Below, piece after piece: positions 1-9,535 of a DNA stretch of 64,000 bases. Source of the DNA: JADGOV01 sp963814355 (GTDB taxonomy: Bacteria > Actinomycetota > Actinomycetes > JADGOV01); the NCBI GenBank assembly GCA_963814355.1, contig CAWFCZ010000011.1, positions 1-64,000 on the forward strand. The letters run 5' to 3'. Below the pieces are notes generated by a model. The model had not been told where the DNA came from. It saw only the letters and a list, made by a program, of their open reading frames with translations, and searched no databases. Numbering within the stretch: the stretch's first letter is position 1; each line of letters opens with the position of its first letter. The translations under genes were made by a program, and so were the position numbers.

Positions 1-1064
1 TTCGACGGGTTCGAGAGCGGCAGCGGCCTTCGAGGCGGTGTCGACTGCAGCGATGTCGGTTTCAGTCGGCGCGCGGAACACTTTCCGCGGAGTGTCGCCG
101 CTGTCCGCAACGGCGAGCGACGCATCGGCGTACTCCCCGCTAGGCCCTTCGCCTTGATCGTCTCTAGCGCGTGAACATGGCTACAGAACAGGCAGCGCCC
201 CGCCTTACCCTTGCGTCCGGTGGCTGCCGTGAACGTCGGTTCCTGATCAGGCACGCCCTCGACAACGTCGGAGTGCCAGTTGTCGCCCTCAACCCGGAGG
301 CGCATGGACTGCCCGACGTCGTCCGTCCGCTTGTATGGGTAGCGAAGTGCCATGCTCGCGACGAGCGGGAAGCGGCGCTTGCAGTGATCACACGGAACCG
401 TCACGGCCCACAGATAGCCCCAGGCGGTCGCACCTGTAGAACTAGGCGGGAAGTAGTCACGCATCCGTACCGCGGTGCGCCTACCCACCTCGGCGAGGAC
501 CGCGCGGACGTCGGCGAGGAGATTCGGCTCAGCCTCGCTGAACAGCGCACCTTCGGGTGCCGCGGCGAAGGGCAACTCCGGTTCTGCGAACCAGTTACGC
601 AGCGGGAAGTCGGCGAGCAGCCGGCTCCCGAGCGTAGCGACCGGGCTGAGCTCAGTCCCAACCGAGACGACGCCCAGCCGTGCGGCCTCAAGCGGAATAA
701 TGCCACGACCGCTGAAAATGTCGAGAACGACGGGGCGCCCGACCGGGTACTCCTCCTGGATCGCATCACGCAGGCGATCAAGAGCGCTGCTGCTGCCGAG
801 CTCGACGGCGGCGCGCACGTCGTCGTGCAGGTGCTTACGGTCGGGTAGCAGCGTGGTGAGGACCGCGGCACGGGCCTGTGCAATGGGGCGTGAGGCGAAC
901 CAGGTGAACAGCGCCTTCTCGCTACGACCCGAGCCGGAGGGAGTGCCTACAGCTGCGTCCACGGCGGCGCACGGGAACCAGTGGTCGATGAGTCGGCTTG
1001 GCACGCCGACCGTGTCGACGCCTGCCGGGGTATGAGTCGCCGGTCGGTCCTCGGTCGCGGTCAA
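1..1064 (-). CDS. DUF1156-type adenine DNA methylase, 5' part, frameshifted
   Basis: N-terminal part of a large DNA methylase of the DUF1156/COG1743 kind, running off the left edge. Seen: an RLIDHWFP start region, GSGRSEKALFTWFASRP, the SAM-binding segment VVLDIFSGRGIIPLEAARLG, and a zinc ribbon made of CDHC and CLFC pairs. The likely start is TTG at 1064, which overlaps the TGA of the helicase gene upstream (TTGA), so the two are translationally coupled; a GTG thirteen codons in is the alternative. Near 143-148 the frame must shift by one base in a GGGG run to continue as GEYADASLAVAD and KVFRAPTETD, as the family requires. This is either a sequencing error or a real lesion. Methylases of this type accompany SNF2 helicases in phage-defence loci; other partners would lie left of the window. 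Confidence 0.8.
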   Translation of the reverse strand, partial: MTATEDRPATHTPAGVDTVGVPSRLIDHWFPCAAVDAAVGTPSGSGRSEKALFTWFASRPIAQARAAVLTTLLPDRKHLHDDVRAAVELGSSSALDRLRDAIQEEYPVGRPVVLDIFSGRGIIPLEAARLGVVSVGTELSPVATLGSRLLADFPLRNWFAEPELPFAAAPEGALFSEAEPNLLADVRAVLAEVGRRTAVRMRDYFPPSSTGATAWGYLWAVTVPCDHCKRRFPLVASMALRYPYKRTDDVGQSMRLRVEGDNWHSDVVEGVPDQEPTFTAATGRKGKAGRCLFCSHVHALETIKAKGLAGSTPMRRSPLRTAATLRGKCSARRLKPTSLQSTPPRRPLPLSNPS

Positions 1065-4000
1065 CGCTTATCTCCCACCAGCCGACGCAGGTCGGTCACC
1101 TTGATCTGGAACCTCTCGATGCGCCGCGGTCCGGACGCGAGCTGCGCGGCCGGATCCTGCCCCCGCACGACGACAGTCGGAGAAGTCGCGCAGTTGGCAA
1201 CGACGTACAGCCAGTACTCATCGCCGCGCTGCTGCGCCTGCGCCCACTCGTGCTGCTCAAGCCACACCGGCGCGAGGCCGGCCTGGAAGCCCTTCACCTC
1301 AACGAGCCGCTGCTCGCGAGTCGTGCAATGCCGCGCCAGCAGGTCGTACCCGACGCCGGCGGTCTGCCGGTCGTCGACGTCGAAGCCGAGGCGCTCAAGC
1401 TCCGCCAACACGGCCGCGACCGCGACCCCCTCGCTGTCCGGGTCGTACCCGAGCTCACTCGCACGCGCGCCGCCGACGACGCTGGCCCATCCGACGAGCC
1501 GCGGCGCGGTCGGCGTGACCTTAGCGATGTCCTCGAGCTGCGCGAGCCGCTGGCGCTTGAGCTCCTCGAACTGGTTCATCCGCTCGCGGCGCACCTCGAA
1601 CGGCAGCTCCTCCAGCTCGCCGAGGTAGCGGTACTCGACCTCGTCGAGCTGCTGACGGGCCCGGTCCACCCACGCCTGACGCTCCGCCCGCGACTTGTCG
1701 ACCTCGCGGCGCAGCGCCTCCCGCGCCTCGGCTGTGCCCTCCGCGCGCATCGCGGGCGTCAGCCCCGCGTTCAGGCCCTGCTCGCCGGCCCGCCCCGGCC
1801 GCAGCGGCATGAGGGACTCCCACGCGGTCTCGAACGCGCCGGCGCCGGAGAACCGGACCAGCAACGGCGTCTTGCGTCGCAGCCGCCGCACGCCGTCGTG
1901 CACTTCCACCTCGGCGTCGAACAGCAGCAGCGTGTAGCTCGTCAACGAGCCTGTGTCGACCAGCGTGGTGCCGCGCACGAGTTCGGCCTCACCGACCCGC
2001 AGCCCCAGGTCGACGAGCTCGCCGAACGGCTCCTCCGTGGGACCGAGTATGACCACGCCGTCGAGACCCTCCGCGCCTTCGTTGATCGCGTGCCGGACCG
2101 CAGCGCCGTCAGCGGCGACGAGCCCCCCGCGGTCGCCGCCGAGGGCGGCCGGCAGCAGCCCACGCGCGACGACGGTGCGAATGCCGCGGGCCGGTCCTGG
2201 ACCGAGCGCCCACGACTGAGCGCCGGCGAGCTGGTCGAGAAACCCGTCGACGATGACCGGGTTGATCGCCTCGAGCCGGTCAGTGCGGAACCGGTCGAGC
2301 GCGGCGGCGGTGTTCGCCGGCGTGTGCAGCCGGTCCTCATCGCGGACAAGCTCCTGCGCGCGGCTGAGCAGCTCGGCGGTGTCGGGCACGGTCACGGCCG
2401 CACTCGGGCTGCGCTGCGCCTCGACGAGAGCCTGCGTGTAGTCGAATCCGGCCCGCGCGGCGGTGGCGTCGAGCAGGTCAAAGATCCGCCCGCCAAGCGC
2501 GTCACCAGCCGATTCGAGGTTCGAGAGCATGACTTCCTGGACCCGTCCTTCACGCGTCTCGGGCGCGACCAGGTGGTAGATGTAAACGGCCTTCGTCTGG
2601 CCGATGCGGTGCAGGCGCCCCATCCGCTGTTCCAGGCGGACCAGCGACCACGGGATGTCCCAGTCGATCATCACGTGCGCGGACTGCAGGTCGATGCCCT
2701 CTCCGCCGGCGTCGGTCGAGACTAAGACTTGAAACTCGCCGGCAAGAAACCGCTGCTGCAGCTTGTCGCGGTCCTTGTGCCCGACGGCGCCTTCGAGGGT
2801 CTCGACGGTGAAGCCCGCGTCAGCGAACCGGCCGGCCAGCCACCGTGCTGTGTCGGCGAACTCGGTGAAGATCAGCACCTGACCCTGCCCCGGCGCGATG
2901 CTGTGCTTGTCGAGGAGCCGCTGCGCCTCGAGCCACTTCGTCGACGGTCCAGAGATGTTCGCGAGCCGGATCTGCGCGATGACGCCGTCGATGGCCGCCA
3001 GCTCCTCGTTCTTGTTGTGACTGCGCGCGTTGACGACGACCTCTTCGGCGCGGTCCCACGCGTCGTCGTCTTCGACGCCAAGCGACAGGCCGCCGTCGGT
3101 GCCGGCGAACTCGTCGGGCACGGGCGCGTCGGTACGACCGGACGCCGGTCGCTTCAGCGCCTCGTGCCGGCGACGCATCGTCGCCTCCGCGGCGACCAGC
3201 GACGACGCAGCCCGCTTACCGTAGATGGAACGCGCCAGCGTCGCATTCTCGCCGTAGTAGGTGTCGACGTAGTTCATGACAGCGTTGTAGGCGCCAACCT
3301 CGAGCGCGGTGAGGTCGACCGGGACGGTTTCGGCGTATCGCGGCGGGAACAGCGGGTTGCCCTCAAGGTCCTTGAGCTCTTCCTTCATCCTGCGCAGGAA
3401 CGACAACGTGGACGGGCGCAGTGCCGTGTCGTACTCGGTCTCGCGTGAGTCCCATGGGTACAGCGTCGGGTCGAGGAGGTTGAGCAGGCCGCGGAAGAAT
3501 TGCTCCTTACCGCGGTGCGGCGTGGCGGTGAGCAGCATCAGGTGATGGGTGCGGTTGGCGAGCTCGCGTGCCGCGCCGAGGTACTGCGACGTGGGTGTGA
3601 GGCGGTGCGCCTCGTCAAAGACCGCGAGCGACCACGACGCGCGGGTGCCAGAGACCTTGCGCCGCACGTCCGCGTTGTAGGTGTAGAGGTCGACGCTGAC
3701 GACCCACACGCTCACCCGCGGGTCGAGGTCGCGGGGGTCGCGGGCGACCTCCGGCGTGATCTGAGCGGCCTCGATCGCGAAGTACCGCCGCAGGTCGCGC
3801 TTCCACTTCTCGACCAAGTGCGCCGGCACGATGACGACAGTGTTGCCTGGGATGAGCCCTCGCCGAGTGCCCTCGGCGATGTACATACCGGTCATGATCG
3901 TCTTGCCGGTGCCGGGCTCGTCGGCGAGAAGGAACCGCAACCGCGGCTGAGCGAGCATGTGGGTAAAAACGGCCTCGTCCTGATGCGCGAACGGCCGCAG

Positions 4001-4294
4001 CGGGCGCGTGGCGAGCACGGCCGAGCGGATCCGCGGTACCGCGTGCTGCATCCACCGGGCCCACATCGTCGCGAGCGCGCGCGTGGAGTCGCCGCCGGCG
4101 TCATTGACCGGGACGATCGCAGCGTCGAGGTCGGCCCGCGACAGGGCCGCGTCGCCGAGCGTGCCGTTGCTGCGCCGTACGACAAGGTCGGCACCGTCGC
4201 CAGTCTGAGTCGCCGCGATGACGGTAACGAGCTCGCCGTCGACGCGGATTTGCGTTCCCGGCGCCGGCAGCGCCGCCGCGTCGGTCGCCGTCAC
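1061..4294 (-). CDS. SNF2-family helicase with DUF3883-like C-terminal domain
   Basis: A 1077-residue superfamily 2 ATPase. Domains in order: an N-terminal SH3-like stretch, helicase ATPase with Walker A DEPGTGKTIMTG and Walker B DEAH, helicase C-terminal domain with STDAGGEGIDLQ and QRMGRLHRIGQ, a long middle region, and a C-terminal DUF3883-like nuclease-fold region ending in RLVEVKGFQAG. The reading frame is open far upstream, even over the tRNA scar, but the GTG at 4294 has an AAGGGAGA Shine-Dalgarno sequence and starts the conserved part. Its stop overlaps the start of the methylase gene. A DrmD-like helicase followed by an adenine methylase is the arrangement at the front of class 1 DISARM and related DUF1156/DUF499 defence loci; which of these it is cannot be told because the rest lies outside the window. 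Confidence 0.85.
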   Translation of the reverse strand: MTATDAAALPAPGTQIRVDGELVTVIAATQTGDGADLVVRRSNGTLGDAALSRADLDAAIVPVNDAGGDSTRALATMWARWMQHAVPRIRSAVLATRPLRPFAHQDEAVFTHMLAQPRLRFLLADEPGTGKTIMTGMYIAEGTRRGLIPGNTVVIVPAHLVEKWKRDLRRYFAIEAAQITPEVARDPRDLDPRVSVWVVSVDLYTYNADVRRKVSGTRASWSLAVFDEAHRLTPTSQYLGAARELANRTHHLMLLTATPHRGKEQFFRGLLNLLDPTLYPWDSRETEYDTALRPSTLSFLRRMKEELKDLEGNPLFPPRYAETVPVDLTALEVGAYNAVMNYVDTYYGENATLARSIYGKRAASSLVAAEATMRRRHEALKRPASGRTDAPVPDEFAGTDGGLSLGVEDDDAWDRAEEVVVNARSHNKNEELAAIDGVIAQIRLANISGPSTKWLEAQRLLDKHSIAPGQGQVLIFTEFADTARWLAGRFADAGFTVETLEGAVGHKDRDKLQQRFLAGEFQVLVSTDAGGEGIDLQSAHVMIDWDIPWSLVRLEQRMGRLHRIGQTKAVYIYHLVAPETREGRVQEVMLSNLESAGDALGGRIFDLLDATAARAGFDYTQALVEAQRSPSAAVTVPDTAELLSRAQELVRDEDRLHTPANTAAALDRFRTDRLEAINPVIVDGFLDQLAGAQSWALGPGPARGIRTVVARGLLPAALGGDRGGLVAADGAAVRHAINEGAEGLDGVVILGPTEEPFGELVDLGLRVGEAELVRGTTLVDTGSLTSYTLLLFDAEVEVHDGVRRLRRKTPLLVRFSGAGAFETAWESLMPLRPGRAGEQGLNAGLTPAMRAEGTAEAREALRREVDKSRAERQAWVDRARQQLDEVEYRYLGELEELPFEVRRERMNQFEELKRQRLAQLEDIAKVTPTAPRLVGWASVVGGARASELGYDPDSEGVAVAAVLAELERLGFDVDDRQTAGVGYDLLARHCTTREQRLVEVKGFQAGLAPVWLEQHEWAQAQQRGDEYWLYVVANCATSPTVVVRGQDPAAQLASGPRRIERFQIKVTDLRRLVGDKR

Positions 4295-4626
4295 TGGCTT
4301 CTCCCTTACGCCGCCGGCATGGGTGGGACCGTTACGGCACTGCGACCGGTCGCCGTGATCCTCTTCCATACCGCTCAGCCGTTTGGAAGTATCCTCGCAG
4401 CGCTCGCCGTCAAACTCGGTGACCTTGCTGGATTGGACGAAATCGCGCGGCCAAACCGGCTGGCGCACCAGAACACAGCGTTCCGGAACCGCCCCGCCAC
4501 CGGAACCCAGTGTCCATCGTCTACCGGGGGACGCACACGGCTCTCGGCGCACCGTGGCTGCCTGCGTGGCTGCCGGGGCGAAGTGATCACCATCGTGATT
4601 GGGGCGAGATAGCAGGTCAGCCGGGG
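4295..4626. other. Intergenic, no gene seen
   Basis: No reading frame with family features. It is the upstream region of the helicase operon and borders the tRNA scar; the promoter of the operon should be here but no clear -35/-10 pair stands out. Confidence 0.5.
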
Positions 4627-4671
4627 TGCGCCGCCAGGGACTCGAACCCCGAACCCGCGGATTAAGAGTCC
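4627..4671 (-). other. tRNA-Lys(CTT) 3' half, attachment-site scar
   Basis: Read on the minus strand the sequence is the second half of a tRNA-Lys: anticodon loop CTCTTAA within GGA...TCC, variable loop, T arm GGGTTCGAGTCCC and the 3' acceptor strand ending GGCGGCGCA. The sequence upstream (4672-4740) has no D arm or matching 5' acceptor strand, so this is not a whole tRNA gene. Integrases of actinomycete elements recombine in the 3' half of tRNA genes and leave such a direct repeat at one end; the intact gene would be at the other end, outside the window or lost. Confidence 0.8.
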
Positions 4672-4987
4672 TTTCACGCACCGTTCGGCTCGTGCTGCTT
4701 GATGCCAACCGGCCCGCTGACGTGCGGAAACGTATCCGCCTCATGGGGTCCAGTCCATCTCCAGATGACAGGTGCCGTGGCATCCGTTAGCGAGATGTGA
4801 GCGCGTCAGGCACCACAGCAGCCCCGCTGACCTGCCTCCAGCCCTGCCAAGCGCAGGCGATGGCCGAGTCGCTGAGTAGATCGGCGACACAGCAAACGGC
4901 GCCATCCCCCACTCGCCAAAGTTGGGATGACGCCGTCCTGTAAGCCCGGAGGCAACGATAGCAAGCCGCCACTGGGCTGGACCAGTC
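4672..4987. other. Intergenic, no gene seen
   Basis: Between the tRNA scar and the first element gene. I see no coding frame with recognisable features and no integrase or excisionase. Confidence 0.5.
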
Positions 4988-5578
4988 ATGCCCGCCGGCG
5001 TGTCGCGGGCTGCGCAGTCGAGCCCAGCTCCAGCCTCGTCCGCGGTCACCGACCGCGGGTCGCCAACTGTCCCTTCCATTCATGTCGGCTCCCACTCGCG
5101 CTACAGCGCCGGCTGCCGATGCGCGGGTTGCACCGCCGCGCACGCGGACTACCTCGCCGACTGGCGCGCCGGGCGCATCCAGCCGTCCGCGGACACCGCG
5201 CCCGTCCGCGCCCATCTGCAGCGGCTCGTCGGTTCCGGGCTGGTCCTCGGCTACCTCGCCGACGAGGCCGGGATCCCCCGGCGCACGGTGTACGGGATCT
5301 GGCACGGCCGCCGCCGTACCGCGCCGTCGACTGCGGCCGCGCTGCTCGCGCTACGCCCGCTGCGGGTCGCCGACGCCCTGCCCACCTCGATCCGGCAGCG
5401 GGACGCGCTCGACGCCAGCCGTAACGGGCCTGCGCGCCGCCGTGCCGCCGCGGTGCACGACTTCGACCTGCACCGGCACTCCGCCCGCGAGGTCGCCGAG
5501 CAGCTCGGGGTCAGCTCGCGCACCGTCCAGCGGTGGCGCACCGCGCAGGCTGCTACGGCCCAGGGCGGCAGCGAATGA
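4988..5578 (+). CDS. Helix-turn-helix protein of integrative element
   Basis: A 196-residue DNA-binding protein. Residues 32-60 carry the GSHSRYSAGCRCAGCTAAH motif (a CxCxxC knuckle) typical of small actinomycete phage and element proteins; two HTH segments follow, one around LGYLADEAGIPRRTVYGIW and one near the C-terminus, SAREVAEQLGVSSRTVQRW. Its stop overlaps the ATG of the replication gene (ATGA), so both are in one operon. It is probably a regulator or replication accessory protein of the element. The ATG at 4988 is the only good start in frame, though homologues start nearer the cysteine motif. Confidence 0.7.
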   Translation: MPAGVSRAAQSSPAPASSAVTDRGSPTVPSIHVGSHSRYSAGCRCAGCTAAHADYLADWRAGRIQPSADTAPVRAHLQRLVGSGLVLGYLADEAGIPRRTVYGIWHGRRRTAPSTAAALLALRPLRVADALPTSIRQRDALDASRNGPARRRAAAVHDFDLHRHSAREVAEQLGVSSRTVQRWRTAQAATAQGGSE

Positions 5579-7509
5579 CCCCCGCCGTGGCACTCCTGGA
5601 CGGCGAGCCGGTCGACGCCTGCTCAGCGTCCCGCGACGCGCCGCCGCGGGCCGACCCGCTGCCTGGGTTCGGCTCGCCGCAGGGACCCGATCCGGTCCAC
5701 ATGGCTGCCCGCGAGGCGTGGTCGCTGCTCGCCCCGCGGATCGCCGGCCAACCGCGGATGCGGGTCTCCCGGGACCGACGCAGCTACCCACAGCGCTGGG
5801 AGGCGGCGCTGTCCGCGGAGCCGCCGCGGCCGCCGGCCGCTGTCCGCCTCTACGGCCGGGACGGCACCGCCCGCTGCCTGGCCGCCGACCTCGACGTGTC
5901 CCGCGGTGGCGCCGACCAGGTGGCGGCCGACGCGGTCGCGCTCGAGCGGCTGGTGGCCCGCTGCGGCGGCCGCAGCGTCACCGACCGCTCGCCCAGCGGC
6001 GGCCGGCACGTCTACGTGCTGCTCGCCGAGCCGGTGCCCTACGGCGAGATGCGCCGCGCGGCGCTCGCCCTCAGCCGGCTGCTGCCCTCCCTGGACGCCA
6101 CCCCGCTGCTCAACCTGACCGCCGGCTGCATCCGCCCCCCAGGCGCCGCGCACCGCAGCGGCGGCGCCCAGCAGCTGCTCACCCCCCTCGCCGGAGGCGC
6201 GCCTGGCCGCCGGCGACGCCGAACCCGCCGGCGGTGTGGGCCGCGCTGCTGGACGCCCTGGCGCCGCAGCTCCGCGCCGTCGACGAAGCCCAGCGCAGCG
6301 ACGACGCCCGGCCGCCGGGGATCGGCCAGAGGCCGCGCAGGACGGCCCCGCCCGCGGGCTGAGCGGGCGGATGACGGCGATCGCCCGCACCGGGGTGCAC
6401 ACCTACCCCTCCGGCTCGGAAGCCCGGCTGGCGGTCCTCACCGCGGCCGCCGGGGCCGGCTGGGCGCTGCGCGACGTCATCCGGCACCTGGAGACCGGCG
6501 CCTGGCCCGGCCTGGCCTCCTTCTACGCCCGCTACGCCTCCCGGCACCGGGCCGCCGCGCTCGGCCGGGACTGGCGAAAAGCGACCGCCCACGCCGCCCG
6601 GAAAAGGACTGGCCGTAACAACCACACAAGCGGGCCTACTCCACACCCCCGGGCAGGTGACGTGCCTCACCCAACGCGATTGCGACGGCGAACGATCATC
6701 AGTTCGTCCGTGCCTGGCGCAACGCGCTCGCGGCGCTGGAAGTCGCCCGGTACGGCGAGCGCCGGGACGGGCTGGGGAAGAGATTCCTCCTCCGCTCTCT
6801 CGCCATGGCCGCCCACTCGACCGGCAGCCGGTGGGTGGAGTTCGGCTGCCGCAGCCTCGCCCTCGCCGCCGGCGTGGACCCCACGACCGTCGCCCGCCAC
6901 CTGCGCGAACTCGCTGCCGAGCGCGACCCGTTCCTGCACCTCGTGCAGACCCGCCGGGGGGTGCGCGGCGACCTCTACGAGCTGGTGATCCCCGAGGAGG
7001 CGGCGCACACCGGCCGCCGTGCCTGGCCGGCCGGGAAGGTGCACGGGCTGCGGCCGGCGTTCCGCGAGCTCGGCGCCCCGGCCGCGCTGGCCTACGAGCA
7101 GCTCGAGCGGGCCAACACCCCGCTGAGCCGGTTCGACGTGGCCGCCCGGGCCGGGCTGTCCGCCACCGCGGCAGCCGACGCGCTCCGCACCCTCGCCGAG
7201 CACGGCCTCGCCGACCGGGATCGCGACGGCTGGCGGCTCGGCCGCGCTTCCCTCCGCACCCTGGCCGAAGTGTTCGGCGTGCTGGAGGTCCTCGAAGCGA
7301 TCCACGGCCGGTACGCCGTCGAGCGCGCCGCCTGGCGGGCCAAGCTGGCTCAGTGGCGGCAGGAACACCGCTCGCTGCAGAAGCAGGCCCGTGCCGGTCC
7401 CGCACCGCCGGCCGCGCCGCCTCCCGAAGAGCCGCCGCCCGAGCTGCCGCCCACCGTCCTCGACCTGCTCGCTGACCAGCTCGGCGCGTACGTCATCGAG
7501 CCGGAGTAG
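5575..7509 (+). CDS. Replication initiator with primase-like N-terminus and winged HTH C-terminus, frameshifted
   Basis: One long gene of the kind found in actinomycete integrative elements, read here in several frames. Part 1 (5575-6180) is an archaeo-eukaryotic-primase-like domain with RCLAADLDVSRGG and SPSGGRHVYVLLAEPV. Part 2 (6220-6620) contains NPPAVWAALLDALAPQLRA and THTYPSGSEARLAVL-like sequence (GVHTYPSGSEARLAVLTAAA). Part 3 (6690-7509) reads FVRAWRNALAALEVARYGER and then a winged helix, LALAAGVDPTTVARHLREL. At least three single-base shifts (a CCCCCC run near 6180, another near 6220, one near 6610) separate the parts, so the gene is either dead or miscalled. It would start replication of the excised element. 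No integrase, FtsK-like transfer protein or excisionase is visible beside it. Confidence 0.65.
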
Positions 7510-7657
7510 TCGTTTGCTGGACAGGGTCAGGGCTGTGCCGCAAGCGGGCGTGGACGTTCCACAAGAGCCGGTGGCCGAGGACTTGCTCGATCAGCTGGCT
7601 GGTGCTGAGCGCTTCGTTACGTACAACGGCTCGCCGCTTTGTCGTGTCGCTAGGTGC

Positions 7658-8026
7658 TTACCGGTTCGGCCGTCCGATGACCTCGGCAAGCGCGGGCAGG
7701 ACGTCGGGGATGAGCTGGTAGTAGGCCCACCGCCCGCGTTGCTCACGGCCGAGGATGCCCGCGTCTACGAGCACTTTCAGGTGGTGGGAGACGGTCGGCT
7801 GGGTCAGGCCGAGGGGTTCGGTGAGGTCGCAGACGCAGGCCTCCCCGTCGGAATGCGCGCCGATCAAGGAGAGCAGACGCAGCCGCATCGGGTCGGCGAT
7901 CGCCTTGAGCACGTGCGCCAGTTGCTGGGCCTCGTCGAGGCTGAGGACGCCGCCGGTGACCGGGGAGCAGCAGGCCGCGGCGGCCAGCGCCGGGCTCGTT
8001 CGAGGAGGGCTGGTCACCGGCGCCAT
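7658..8026 (-). CDS. ArsR-family repressor
   Basis: A 122-residue metalloregulator. The winged helix is clear: ADPMRLRLLSLIG, then CVCDLTEPLGLTQPTVSHHLKVL as recognition helix, then a wing ending in WAYYQLIPD. The CVC pair in the DNA-binding helix and the CC pair near the N-terminus are candidate arsenite ligands. It is transcribed away from arsM, so it can control both promoters from the shared intergenic region. Confidence 0.9.
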   Translation of the reverse strand: MAPVTSPPRTSPALAAAACCSPVTGGVLSLDEAQQLAHVLKAIADPMRLRLLSLIGAHSDGEACVCDLTEPLGLTQPTVSHHLKVLVDAGILGREQRGRWAYYQLIPDVLPALAEVIGRPNR

Positions 8027-8047
8027 GAGCTCAGTCTGCCACGCCTA

Positions 8048-8088
8048 TTGACACCTGTCGATGCATGGGGCATCGTCATCCCATCGAC
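8048..8088. promoter_or_regulatory. arsR/arsM divergent promoter and operator
   Basis: A TTGACA hexamer at 8048-8053 is followed by an inverted repeat GTCGATG (8057-8063) and CATCGAC (8082-8088). The same TTGACA plus GTCGATG pair recurs before the second arsR gene (9134-9157), which suggests a common ArsR operator. Inference from sequence only. Confidence 0.5.
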
Positions 8089-8109
8089 TGTCGTCTATCT
8101 AAGGAGAGC

Positions 8110-9109
8110 ATGATGGTTGCGGCGGAGAACGCCTTACGGAAGCAGGTGAGGGAGCGGTACGCCGCGGCTGCGGTCGCTGCCTCGTCGTCTTCGGGGGCGG
8201 CGTCGGCTTCGGCTGCGGCCGCCGTGGGTGAGTGTTGTGCGCCGGGTGCGGCGGCGCTGGAGTTGGACGAGTCTTTCGGCGCCGGGCTGTACAGCGCCGG
8301 TGAGCAGGGCGAGGTCCCGGCCGAGGCGCTCGCGGCGAGCCTGGGCTGCGGCAACCCGCTGACGATCGCCGATCTGCACGCCGGGGAGCGGGTGCTCGAC
8401 CTGGGTTCAGGGGGCGGCATCGACGTGCTGCTCTCCGCCCGGCGGGTGGGCCCGACCGGCTTCGCCTACGGCCTGGACATGACCGAGGAGATGCTCACCC
8501 TGTCCCGCGGTGAACGCCGCGAAGGTCGGCGCGACCAACGTCGAGTTCCTGCAGGGCACCATCGAGGACATCCCGCTGCCCGACGCCTCGGTGGATGTGG
8601 TGATCTCCAACTGTGTGATCAACCTGTCCACCGACAAGGCGGCGGTGCTCGGCGAAATGTTTCGGGTGTTGACCCCGGACGGGCGGATCGGCATCTCCGA
8701 CGTGGTCGCCGAGGACTCCCTCAGCGCAGCCGACCGGGCGGAGCGCGGTTCCTACGTCGGCTGCATCGCCGGAGCCCTATCGCGCGCCGAGTACCTGCAG
8801 GGGCTGGCCGCGGCCGGCTTCACCGACGCCGAGGTGACCTTCACCCACGAGCCGGCGCCGGGGATGCACGCCGCGCTGGTCCGCGCCGTCAAGCCCGCAG
8901 CTCAAGCCCCGGCCACCTCAGCTTCGGCCACCGCTGCGCCGGCTGCCAGTGTTTCGGCCGGCCGTCAGCCGGATGCCGGAACGTGCTGTTCGTCGACCGA
9001 GCAGGCCGTCTGCTGCGACCCCGGCGGAAAGGCGGCCTGCTGCGGCGATACCGCGGGGCACGACGCATCGCCCGTTGCGGTTGCCGGTAAGCGAACCCCA
9101 GCTCCGTAA
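8110..9109 (+). CDS. arsM: Arsenite S-adenosylmethionine methyltransferase, frameshifted
   Basis: Methylates arsenite to volatile or less reactive species. Seen: an N-terminal CC pair (GECCAPGA), SAM motif VLDLGSGGGIDVLLSARRVG, then TEEML and, after a one-base shift near 8505, NAAKVGATNVEFLQGTIEDI, VISNCVINLS and the late cysteine regions with CC pairs (TCCSSTEQAVCCD, ACCG). The cysteines VISNCVI and SYVGCIAGA match the arsenite ligands of the family. The C-terminal tail with three CC pairs after residue 300 is an addition often seen in actinobacterial ArsM. The ATG at 8110 has an AAGGAGA ribosome site. Divergent from arsR. Confidence 0.85.
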
Positions 9110-9133
9110 GTGGCGCGTTCACCGGCTGTTCGC

Positions 9134-9169
9134 TTGACACACCAGCGGCCGTCGATGTGTGCTGGCGGC
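9134..9169 (+). promoter_or_regulatory. Promoter/operator of second arsR operon
   Basis: TTGACA at 9134 with GTCGATG at 9151, repeating the arrangement at 8048-8063. The distance to the ATG at 9170 is short, so the transcript would be leaderless or nearly so. Confidence 0.45.
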
Positions 9170-9535
9170 ATGACATCAACCGCCACTGATGCCCAGGGAT
9201 GCGCGGCAAACACCGGCCCCGTGCCGGTCTCCGACGCGGAAGCGGCGGTTGCCGGGCTGCTGTCGGTGGTGGCCGATCCGATGCGGTGGCGGATCGTCTC
9301 GCTCCTCGCCGGCGCCGAGTTGTGCACCACCCATCTGCAGGATCTCCTCGGCGCCAAGCAGAACCTGGTGTCCCATCACCTGAAGGTGCTCCGCGAGGCC
9401 GGCGTGGTGCAGACCGCGCCGTGCGGCCGGTTCACCTACTACCGGCTGCGGCCGGGTGCCCTGGACGGCCTGGCCGGGGCCTTCGGTGAACTGGCCGCGG
9501 CCAGCCACGGGACCGTCGCCCGGCGGCCCTGCTGA
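9170..9535 (+). CDS. ArsR-family repressor
   Basis: Second arsenic regulator, 121 residues. Winged helix with ADPMRWRIVSLLAG, ELCTTHLQDLLGAKQNLVSHHLK and FTYYRLRPGAL. Cysteines sit in the DNA-binding helix (ELCTT) and after it (TAPCGRF), an arrangement that differs from the first ArsR. It heads a run of tightly packed genes: its stop overlaps the MIP channel start (TGATG). Confidence 0.85.
   Translation: MTSTATDAQGCAANTGPVPVSDAEAAVAGLLSVVADPMRWRIVSLLAGAELCTTHLQDLLGAKQNLVSHHLKVLREAGVVQTAPCGRFTYYRLRPGALDGLAGAFGELAAASHGTVARRPC

Noticed and set aside
4321..4370. GGGTGGGACCGTTACGGC as a minus-strand fluoride aptamer
   Set aside because: The required second half (stem with ATGRGGCY loop and AACCGC) is missing.
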